Positions 51,409 to 58,641 of a DNA stretch of 61,409 nt are shown one piece after another. Every line of letters begins with the position of its first letter. Positions within the stretch are counted from its first letter, which is position 1. The position numbers were made by a program, and so were the translations under genes. The notes beneath the pieces were generated by a model, which was not told where the DNA came from, ran no database searches, and saw only the letters and a list, made by a program, of their open reading frames with translations. Source of the DNA: Planctomyces sp. (lineage in GTDB: Bacteria > Planctomycetota > Planctomycetia > Planctomycetales > Planctomycetaceae); assembly GCA_005798445.1 (NCBI GenBank), contig SYJG01000371.1, positions 1 through 61,409 on the forward strand. Reading direction: 5' to 3'.

Positions 51409-53745
51409 TCACCGCTTCACGATCGTCCCGCCAGCGTAGCCGTAATTCAGAAACGATCGCTCGACGAAACAGGTTCCCTGGGTGCTGGGAAAATAGAGGT
51501 CGTCATCCCCATCGCCGTTCAAGTCGCCAAGAAGCACGCGAGGCTGCATGATCGGCGGCAACTTCGGAGTGAACCCGGCTGCGAATGGTGAAGCCGCGTC
51601 GGCGTCGGTCGTACTCAAAAAAACCTGCACCTTGCCGTTGGCCGAGCCTGCGATCACGTCGAGTCGTCCGTCCTGATTCCAGTCGGTCGCGCAGACATTC
51701 AAACGGATGCCGAGATCGCCGATCTCAACCGCCGGCGCGAAGATCGGCACCTCCTTCGCAAGTCTCATCTCGTCGCGGAGCTGCTGAAAGAAACGCACTT
51801 TTCCGAACGTGTCGCCGACAACGAGATCCTTTCGCCGGTCGCCGTCAAAGTCCCCGGCCGTGACGACCGTGCGTGCTCCCTGCAAGCCGTTGAAGTCCTT
51901 GTCGGGATCGAGTCCGATTGGCCCCACCTTGATCGGCGAGCCGTCGCGAATTGGCAGCTTGAGTCCCGTCAAATCGAAGTCCGGTTTCTCCGCCGAGCCT
52001 CGATTGCGATGCAGCCAGACGTGACCGAACCAGTCGCCGAACAGCACGTCGATCGCTCCATCGCCATCGAAGTCTTCCAGAAACGTCGAGTGCTCTTCGT
52101 CGCCGCGTCCCGAGCGATGCTCGATCGTTACGCCCGGCGGCAGCACGTTGATCGACTTCGACCAGCTCCACGGGTTCTTCGTGCCGTCGTTCAGTCGCAC
52201 GTTGTCGTTGCTGACAAGATCGACTCGGCCATCGCCGTTCCAATCGAGCAATTGATCGGCATGAACCGGAGCCGGTCCCCACTTCGGCAGGATCGAGATC
52301 GGCGGCTTGTCAAACTTCGGCGACGTTTTCGAGCCGGCGTTCTCCAACAACAAAATCTGCGTCCGGACGCTGATCACCAAATCGAGATCGCTGTCGTCGT
52401 CCCAATCAAACGCGCGCGGCGAGCCGAGCGTGATCGACCACAAGTGCTCGGCCTTGAGGTCGCCGCCCTTCAACTTCGGAGCGGTGCGTGTGCCGATGTT
52501 TTCAAACAGCCGAATCCCCGCCTTCATCCCCGGCTCGCGCATCGGCGTGTGCCCGCTGAGCAGATCGAGATCTCCATCGCCGTCGATATCGACGACGCAC
52601 GGAGCCGCGCACCAATGTCCGACGTTGAGAGGCTTGCCGTCTGCCTCCAAAGGCCCGTGCGCGACGAGCTTTGGCGGTGAACCGCGTTCGCTGCCGACGT
52701 TCTCATAGAGGAACACGCAGCCGGTGATGTATCCGCCGGCGAGCAAATCATTGTCGCCATCGCCGTCCCAATCGACGAACTCCAGTACCGGGTAGTAATC
52801 GAGATTGAAGATCGCCGGCTCCCCGCGCGTCAGCGGCGTCACCGGCAACTCGAACGGCTGACCATCGAGCATGACGAAGCCGCGGTACTTCAATCGCCGC
52901 TCGCGATCAGTGCCGACGTTTTCGTACCACACGAGCTTGTTGCGATACGTCCCGATTACCAGATCCTGATCGCCGTCACCATCCCAATCGCAGACCTTCG
53001 GTGCTGCTAGCGTCCCCACGTCGATCGGCACGCCATCGTCGTCGAAGATCAATCGCGTGTACTCGAACTTCAGCTTCTGCTTCGAGCCGAGGTTCGGCCA
53101 CCAGACAACATGCCCGAAGTCATCTCCAACGATGAGATCGATTAGCCCGTCTCCGTTCCAATCGTCGAGATCAATCCGCAGATGATCCGAGTGGACCGCA
53201 TGCGTCGCAGCCTCGGCACAGCGTGCCTGCCCGTCGCCGATCCATCCCTGCGGAGGCAACTGCTGCGGCACCTCGCCCGGCTTGAGCCAGTTGAACTCGA
53301 CGGCATACCACGCCGGCTGCTTGCCGACTTGCGTGTGCGTCCAGGCCAGTCGCCCCTTATGTCCGTCTCCCATCGCATTCAAGTAGTAGCCGCCCCGTTC
53401 GCGCGGCTCCGGTTTCAATGCGCCCACCGTGCGGCTGACCGAATCCAGAAACTCCGGGAAGTCATACGGGATCGCCGCGTCGTACCAGCGAAACGGCAAC
53501 GGCTCATCGTTGAGCGGCTTGCCCGACTCATCGACGTGGACGACTCGAATCGACGTCGCATCCCACGCCTTGTCGCCGTGGTCGATGACGACTTCGGCTG
53601 GCAGTTCATCGCGCGTTCGGCGGCCGAGTTCGACCGGCTCGACTCGCACGAGGATTCGCTGATCGCGCGGCTTCGGCGATTCGAAACACAGCGAATGCGT
53701 TCCCATCGCGAGCAAGAACTGCCCAGCCAACAACGATCGCAACAT
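51409..53745 (-). CDS. FG-GAP/VCBS repeat protein, exported
   Basis: Predicted 778 residues with a signal peptide (MLRSLLAGQFLLAMGTHSLC). After an N-terminal region of about 130 residues, some ten FG-GAP/VCBS units follow: LDDWNGDGLIDLIVGDDFGH, DWDGDGDQDLVIGTYRNKLV, DWDGDGDNDLLAGGYI, DIDGDGDLDLLSGHTP, DWDDDSDLDLVISV, DWNGDGRVDLVSND, DFDGDGAIDVLFGDWFGHVW, GDFDGDRRKDLVVGDTFGKV, DWNQDGRLDVIAGSANGKV and LGDLNGDGDDDLYFPS. The DxDxDGxxD loops bind calcium and the units fold into a seven-bladed integrin-like propeller, possibly two. Role is probably extracellular binding. It follows the SMP-30/LRR gene by 19 bases on the same strand, so the two may be co-transcribed. Confidence 0.88.
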   Translation of the reverse strand: MLRSLLAGQFLLAMGTHSLCFESPKPRDQRILVRVEPVELGRRTRDELPAEVVIDHGDKAWDATSIRVVHVDESGKPLNDEPLPFRWYDAAIPYDFPEFLDSVSRTVGALKPEPRERGGYYLNAMGDGHKGRLAWTHTQVGKQPAWYAVEFNWLKPGEVPQQLPPQGWIGDGQARCAEAATHAVHSDHLRIDLDDWNGDGLIDLIVGDDFGHVVWWPNLGSKQKLKFEYTRLIFDDDGVPIDVGTLAAPKVCDWDGDGDQDLVIGTYRNKLVWYENVGTDRERRLKYRGFVMLDGQPFELPVTPLTRGEPAIFNLDYYPVLEFVDWDGDGDNDLLAGGYITGCVFLYENVGSERGSPPKLVAHGPLEADGKPLNVGHWCAAPCVVDIDGDGDLDLLSGHTPMREPGMKAGIRLFENIGTRTAPKLKGGDLKAEHLWSITLGSPRAFDWDDDSDLDLVISVRTQILLLENAGSKTSPKFDKPPISILPKWGPAPVHADQLLDWNGDGRVDLVSNDNVRLNDGTKNPWSWSKSINVLPPGVTIEHRSGRGDEEHSTFLEDFDGDGAIDVLFGDWFGHVWLHRNRGSAEKPDFDLTGLKLPIRDGSPIKVGPIGLDPDKDFNGLQGARTVVTAGDFDGDRRKDLVVGDTFGKVRFFQQLRDEMRLAKEVPIFAPAVEIGDLGIRLNVCATDWNQDGRLDVIAGSANGKVQVFLSTTDADAASPFAAGFTPKLPPIMQPRVLLGDLNGDGDDDLYFPSTQGTCFVERSFLNYGYAGGTIVKR

Positions 53746-53764
53746 GGCGAGTCTCTCTCGATGG

Positions 53765-55903
53765 TCAGGGGGTGATGACTGCCTTCGGCAGCGCAGCCTT
53801 CAGCCGTTGCCGACCGGCGTCGCTGAGCTTCGCCGGGCCGAGATGCAGCTTCCGGAGTTTCGTCAGCTTGGCGAGATGCTCGACCGAGGCATCGGTCACT
53901 TTGCTGGAATCGAGCGTCACTTCTTCGAGCGTCGTCACCTTCGCGAGCTGCTTCACGCCGTCGTCGTCGAAGATGCCGGTCACGAGCATCAACTTGCGCA
54001 GCTTCGGCAGCGTTGCGATCTGCTCGCACGTCTGATTGCTGGCGGCCCGGTCGTAGATGTCGAGTTCGTACAGCTCGCGCAGTTTGCTGAGAAACGGGAA
54101 CGCGGTCGCGGTGGTTTCTTTGCCATGAACGTGCAGTTGCTGGAGATTGACCAGTCCGGCGAGATGCTTCAGTCCCACGTCGGTGACGTTCGTGTGAACG
54201 ACTTCGAGACGCTTCAGACTAGTCAGCTTGCCGATCGCTTCGAGGCCGGCGTCGCTGGCGGGGGCCGAGTGCAGATTGATCGACTCGATCTGCTTCATCC
54301 CTTGTAAGTGCGCGAAGCCGGAGCCAGTGATTTTCGACGCGCAAATGACCATGCGACGCATCTTCGTCATCCCGGAAAGATGCTCGAATCCGCGATCATC
54401 GCAAGCCGTCAGACAGACGTTGAGCCGCTCAATGTGGCGCAGTTCCTTCAGATGAATCAACCCGGCGCTGGTCACCGCCGTACCCGACAATTCCAGCCGT
54501 CGCAGTTGGTCCTGACCGGCGAGGAGTTTGAGCCAATCGTCCGTAACGCGGTCGGAGAGCTTCTTCGGTTCTGGTTCTTTGTGGCCATCCGAGCGTTCAT
54601 TCAACTCGATCTCGACAATGCGTCCGAAGACCGGCAGCCCTTCGTCACTGGCGATCGAACGCAGCCAATCCGGCGCGACGACTTCAAGCGTTGTCTTACC
54701 GCCGAGCCGTTTGATCTCGGCCAACAGAGCACGATCTTGCTGAAAGCGGATCGCCGCCGACTCGAAAATCGGAAGAAGTTTTTCGGTGTCGCCACGCACT
54801 TGCCGATCGACCAGGTTTGCCGTGAGCGTTTGCATTTGCGTTCGCGCTGCGGCTTCAAACTGACCCCCTTCGACTTTCGCATCGGCTGCGACCTTCGCGA
54901 TCTGGCGCAGCGTGGCTGCGTCGCCATGTGGCGATTTCAGCGGGACGACATTCAAGAGTCGCGAGATGGGCAGCGGTTTTCCGGTATGCCCCGCGAAGCC
55001 TTTCACTCCGACATTCGCATGAAACACGCCGGGAGGCTCACCGGTCGTGCAGAAAATTTCGTCGTGATTCACTCCGCCGAACGCGATGTTACTGACAACC
55101 TTCGCCGGCACCGGCAAGTAGGCCAGCACCTTCGCCTCGGGGCTGAGTACCGTGATGCGGCCGGCCTTCGTGTCGGGTCGATGAAAGTCCGCGATCCACA
55201 AGTTCCCTGCCGCATCAAACGCGCAGCCGTCGCCACCCGATCCACCGAGGTCGTAGAAAACTTCCGGCTTGCCGAGCAGCTCGTTGTCGGCGGGGAGCGG
55301 GTATCGCAGGATCTTCTTCGACTGCGATTCGATCACGAACAAATTCTTGCTGGCGGGATCGACGTCGATGCCATTCGGGAACGCCAGCCCGGTTCCGATC
55401 CGATCGACTCGGCCATCGGGGCGGACTCGGTACAACCGCCCAACCGGCTTGTCCAACGACGAGCCTTCCGGGTCTGTCCAATAAACATTGCCGCGAGCAT
55501 CGACCGTGAGATCGTTGAGGCTCGCCAGCGTCTCCATTTCAAACCGCTCGGCCACAACGCCGAGCTTTCCGTCGGGTGACAGATCGAGCAGCGCCTTGTG
55601 CTTGTTGTCGCAGATCAGCATGTGCCCATTGCCCAACAGCACCGTTCCAGCCGGCCCGATCTCCAAGTACTTGTGGACCTGCTTCGGGGCAGTCACGCGA
55701 AGCAACGCCCCGCTGCAAAAGAAAACGTCCCCGTTCCGCCAAGTCGGCCCTTCCGAATAGCCGGGAGCCTCGGCGTAGTGATCGAACTTCACACCGGCCA
55801 ACCGAGTCGCTAGCTCTCCGGTTGGCTCATCGGCCGGAGCAGTGGTCGCGAAGAGCAACATCACGGCAACAACAGCCAATCGGCACCATTCGAGCTTCGT
55901 CAT
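53765..55903 (-). CDS. SMP-30-like propeller fused to leucine-rich repeats
   Basis: About 712 residues from the ATG at 55903, which follows GGAAG and opens a signal peptide (MTKLEWCRLAVVAVMLLFAT); upstream in-frame codons would translate short TCGTCATT repeats. Residues 30-320 form an SMP-30/gluconolactonase propeller: PGYSEGPTWRNGDVFFCSG, TLASLNDLTVDARGNVYWTD, AFPNGIDVDPASKNLFVIES and GDGCAFDAAGNLWIADFHRP. A linker region of mixed helices follows (about 350-460). Residues 470-712 are leucine-rich repeats of the RNI/GALA kind: QLRRLELSGTAVTSAGLIHL, SLKRLEVVHTNVTDVGLKHL and KLRKLHLGPAKLSDAGRQRL. The SMP-30 part may hydrolyse a lactone and the LRR part probably binds a protein. The fusion is unusual. 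It is 53 bases downstream of the Gfo/Idh/MocA gene. Confidence 0.88.
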   Translation of the reverse strand: MTKLEWCRLAVVAVMLLFATTAPADEPTGELATRLAGVKFDHYAEAPGYSEGPTWRNGDVFFCSGALLRVTAPKQVHKYLEIGPAGTVLLGNGHMLICDNKHKALLDLSPDGKLGVVAERFEMETLASLNDLTVDARGNVYWTDPEGSSLDKPVGRLYRVRPDGRVDRIGTGLAFPNGIDVDPASKNLFVIESQSKKILRYPLPADNELLGKPEVFYDLGGSGGDGCAFDAAGNLWIADFHRPDTKAGRITVLSPEAKVLAYLPVPAKVVSNIAFGGVNHDEIFCTTGEPPGVFHANVGVKGFAGHTGKPLPISRLLNVVPLKSPHGDAATLRQIAKVAADAKVEGGQFEAAARTQMQTLTANLVDRQVRGDTEKLLPIFESAAIRFQQDRALLAEIKRLGGKTTLEVVAPDWLRSIASDEGLPVFGRIVEIELNERSDGHKEPEPKKLSDRVTDDWLKLLAGQDQLRRLELSGTAVTSAGLIHLKELRHIERLNVCLTACDDRGFEHLSGMTKMRRMVICASKITGSGFAHLQGMKQIESINLHSAPASDAGLEAIGKLTSLKRLEVVHTNVTDVGLKHLAGLVNLQQLHVHGKETTATAFPFLSKLRELYELDIYDRAASNQTCEQIATLPKLRKLMLVTGIFDDDGVKQLAKVTTLEEVTLDSSKVTDASVEHLAKLTKLRKLHLGPAKLSDAGRQRLKAALPKAVITP

Positions 55904-55956
55904 TCGAGCTTCCTTCGTCATTGGGTGTTTCGTCATTCGTGCTTTGGCCACTCGTT

Positions 55957-57093
55957 TCACATCACCTCGGACAACTTCACCAACCGGCTTTGTTCGCGCA
56001 TCGACTTGGCGGCGGCGTGAACGATGGCCGTGACTTCTAGAATCTCCTGATGTGGAATCGGTTCGCGGCGTGTCTTCACCATCTCGCGAAACGTCGCAGC
56101 CATGCGGAACATCTCGTAGTGGTGGCCGTACCAGAAGTCGTCCTCGATCGACGCGGTGTACTCGAATTTCTGATTTTGGAAGTGGACCTCGGTGTGACAG
56201 TACTCCCACTTCGAGCTCGGCCGGCCGAACCAAATCTCGGCGGGCATGCGATCCGGATACGTCACGAGCGCGTGGCAGGTGTTCTCTCGAGCGTACATGC
56301 TGACCGCTTCAACGCCCGGCCCCATCAGCGTCATCACCGTCCAGGCCGGATGCTGGCCGTAGACCATCCAGCCGCTCTCCGAGAAGCCCCCCTGTACGCT
56401 GGCGATGACGTATTGAATCGGCCCCAACTCCCCGGAGTCCCGCTTGCGCAGCGCGGCTTCGCAACCCCACTCGTGACGGAACAAGCTCGACGACATGATC
56501 GGCGCGTTGTGCTGTTTGGCGAACTCCAAAATCTTGCGCGTGCCGGCAGGAGTCTCGCCGATCGGCTTGTCGCAGAACGTCGGCAGCCCCTTCTTGAGTC
56601 CCGGCGCGACCAGATCGAAATGATCGTCGCCGAACCCCGACGCATCGCCGAGCCAAATGGCATCGACTTGCTCGACCATTTCCTCGACCGACTTGGCGAC
56701 CTGCACTCCGGGGAACGCTTCGGTGAACTTGGCCGCGACGGCTGGATCGGCGTCGTAGTACTGCGTGATCTTCGTGTCGGGAAACGGCAGTTGGTCGAAC
56801 GTGAATTTCGGATTGCGAACGTACTCGCGGAAGAACTTCGCCGACCCTGGATCGACCAGCTTGCAGTAGGTGTCGAGATCAATTGTCGGATGCAGGTACT
56901 GCGCGAAGTGCCAAGTGTGTCCGTTGCGCGGCTGAGGCTTGCCCCGAATCGTGGCGGAGATGACACCGATTCGCAGCATCTTGTCGAAGCCTTTCGCATC
57001 ATCGGCTGCCGCTGTGGCAGTCGTCAGTGCGGTCCCTCCAAGAACGGCCGCCAACAGCATCTGTCGTCGATCAATGGAATCGTTCACGGACAT
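55957..57093 (-). CDS. Gfo/Idh/MocA family oxidoreductase, Tat-exported
   Basis: Predicted 378 residues with a Tat signal (SIDRRQMLLAAVLGGTALTT). The N-terminal NAD(P)-binding region follows (MLRIGVISATIRGKPQPRNG), then VDAIWLGDASGFGDDHFDL and CDKPIGETPAGTRKILEFAK, the latter being the family's EKP motif in DKP form. The C-terminal part has FSESGWMVYGQHPAWTVMTL and EYTASIEDDFWYGHHYEMFR. Members oxidise or reduce sugars, inositols or related polyols with NAD(P); many planctomycete copies are exported. The substrate is unknown. It sits between the epimerase gene upstream and the SMP-30/LRR gene downstream, all in one direction, so the three may form a carbohydrate-processing operon. Confidence 0.87.
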   Translation of the reverse strand: MSVNDSIDRRQMLLAAVLGGTALTTATAAADDAKGFDKMLRIGVISATIRGKPQPRNGHTWHFAQYLHPTIDLDTYCKLVDPGSAKFFREYVRNPKFTFDQLPFPDTKITQYYDADPAVAAKFTEAFPGVQVAKSVEEMVEQVDAIWLGDASGFGDDHFDLVAPGLKKGLPTFCDKPIGETPAGTRKILEFAKQHNAPIMSSSLFRHEWGCEAALRKRDSGELGPIQYVIASVQGGFSESGWMVYGQHPAWTVMTLMGPGVEAVSMYARENTCHALVTYPDRMPAEIWFGRPSSKWEYCHTEVHFQNQKFEYTASIEDDFWYGHHYEMFRMAATFREMVKTRREPIPHQEILEVTAIVHAAAKSMREQSRLVKLSEVM

Positions 57094-57112
57094 GAATGGC
57101 TCCTTCTCCGAG

Positions 57113-57172
57113 TAGCCCGAAGCGCCAGCGAGGGGTTGTTTTTAAGAAACCCCTCGCTCGCGCGTCGGGCTA
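57113..57172. repeat. 25-bp inverted repeat at the end of the epimerase gene
   Basis: Arms at 57113-57137 (TAGCCCGAAGCGCCAGCGAG...) and 57148-57172 pair with a few mismatches around a 10-base loop. The right arm overlaps the TAG stop at 57170-57172 of the epimerase gene. It could act as a terminator or as an attenuating hairpin ahead of the Gfo/Idh/MocA gene. Confidence 0.85.
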
Positions 57173-58090
57173 GTGTTGATAAAACTCGACCGTCTTTTGG
57201 ACACCGTCGCGCAACGAGGTGGCTTGCCAATCGGGAAACAAATTCGTGATGAAATTCGGACTCGGCGGGACATTGGACGGGATCGCCGGGCCATTGACCA
57301 TGATCCGAGACTCCGCATCGGGAACCGCAGCCACGATCGCGGAGCGAAACTCTTCGGTGGTCGCCAGCTCGCTGGGCAGATCGACGATGGTGTGTCCCGG
57401 CGGACACTCGATCGCCGAGCGAACAAACGCGCGAGCCACATCTTCCGCGTAGTCGTAGCCGACTCGGCCCGTGTATCCGATGGTGTAGCTCTCGCCGAGC
57501 GCGGCCGCTCGCGCGGCCAGCGACGGGCCGGCCGTCAAACCCTGATCGCGCTCCGGCCCATAGACCACATGCGGACGCACCGCGACCGACGCGATGCCAA
57601 AGTGACGCCAATACTGCTCGGCAATCAGATCGACCGCTTGCTTGAACGCCCCGTAAAACGTCGGCGGCCGATTCGACTCATCCGCGGAATCGCTGGTCTC
57701 TGGCCCATACACCGCATACGAACTGGCATACGCCAGTGAGCGAACTCGTCCTGATCGCCGAGCCGCCTCGAACAGCGCCGTGCTCCCCAGCACGTTGACC
57801 TGACAGCCCAGCCACGGATCCTTCTGACATTCTGGAGTCAGCATCGCCGCCAGATGAATGACGTGTGTCACGCCATGTTGCTCGATGACGCTCTGTAGGC
57901 GGTCGCGATCCAGAAGCGAGGCTTCGATCGAGACCACCTCCGCCGCGCACTCGCCGAGCACTCGATGCCAGCGCGCCGGAGCCGGCTGCACATCGACCAC
58001 CACGGGTTTCGCATTTCGCGCAATCAACTCCCGTAGCACCCAGGTGCCAATGAACCCGCTGCCGCCAGTCACCAACACAGAGTCGATCAT
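57170..58090 (-). CDS. NAD-dependent epimerase/dehydratase (extended SDR)
   Basis: About 306 residues from the ATG at 58090 (MIDSVLVTGGSGFIGTWVLR); the longer frame upstream has no ribosome binding site. The Gly-rich cofactor loop is TGGSGFIG. Catalytic residues are Ser in YASSYAVYGPE and Tyr and Lys in FYGAFKQAVD (YxxxK), with the VIHLAAMLTPECQKDPW and RPHVVYGPERDQG segments typical of sugar-nucleotide epimerases. It probably changes or reduces an NDP-sugar or related carbonyl compound in the cytoplasm. The reaction cannot be fixed from sequence. The Gfo/Idh/MocA gene follows in the same direction across a hairpin. Confidence 0.88.
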   Translation of the reverse strand: MIDSVLVTGGSGFIGTWVLRELIARNAKPVVVDVQPAPARWHRVLGECAAEVVSIEASLLDRDRLQSVIEQHGVTHVIHLAAMLTPECQKDPWLGCQVNVLGSTALFEAARRSGRVRSLAYASSYAVYGPETSDSADESNRPPTFYGAFKQAVDLIAEQYWRHFGIASVAVRPHVVYGPERDQGLTAGPSLAARAAALGESYTIGYTGRVGYDYAEDVARAFVRSAIECPPGHTIVDLPSELATTEEFRSAIVAAVPDAESRIMVNGPAIPSNVPPSPNFITNLFPDWQATSLRDGVQKTVEFYQH

Positions 58091-58224
58091 GGTCGCTTCC
58101 ATTTCGTTCATACCGAAACCAGTCATCTTGATAGTGTTCGATCCGCGACTGATTTTCGAGTGCCACGACAGCCCCGCACCCATCCGGCCTGCCCCGGATG
58201 GTGAATATGATGGTGAAAAAAAGC

Positions 58225-58278
58225 CCCCCCACTTCTCCCTTTCCTCCGCCTGCGGCGGAGGAAAGGGAGAAGCGGGGG
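58225..58278. repeat. Hairpin of about 25 bp in the intergenic region
   Basis: Arms CCCCCACTTCTCCCTTTCCT (ending at 58250) and the complementary GGCGGAGGAAAGGGAGAAGC (from 58254) form a near-perfect stem with a three- to four-base loop. It lies in the 551-base divergent gap 58091-58641, which contains this, the repeat at 58380-58470 and no gene. Confidence 0.85.
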
Positions 58279-58379
58279 GAGTGGGAACGGCATCGACTAG
58301 CCCACCATCGGCATCACCAACGGCACGAGGCCGTTGGGGTCGAAACTCAGAGGCTCTCCGAAAAGTGGTTCTTGCTTCC

Positions 58380-58470
58380 GTAGCCCGACCCCTTGTGGGT
58401 CGGAGGATTTGATTTTCCTGAGGAATTGACGCTCATTCAAAATCCTCCGACCCACAAGGGGTCGGGCTAC
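58380..58470. repeat. Perfect 30-bp inverted repeat (TAGCCCGACCCC family)
   Basis: Arms at 58380-58409 (GTAGCCCGACCCCTTGTGGG...) and 58441-58470 are exact complements. Same family as 43824-43898. A small palindrome (CAACGGCACGAGGCCGTTG) also occurs at about 58318-58336. Confidence 0.92.
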
Positions 58471-58641
58471 GGGCTTTTCGGATCGCCTCTCAGACAGTCG
58501 AATCAGTGCTACTGTGCACGTTGTCGCCGCATTCGCCAGAATGCGGGCCTTTCGGAACCCGCGTTCTGACAAACGCGGCTACGAAGCTGCAGAGTCGTGT
58601 TAGCCGCTTCGTTCGTGACTCAACGGCTTTGAGGGGACAAC

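Noticed and set aside
1178-58470. The inverted repeats as a CRISPR array
   Set aside because: They are dispersed singly, have paired arms rather than regularly spaced direct repeats with spacers, and no cas genes are present.
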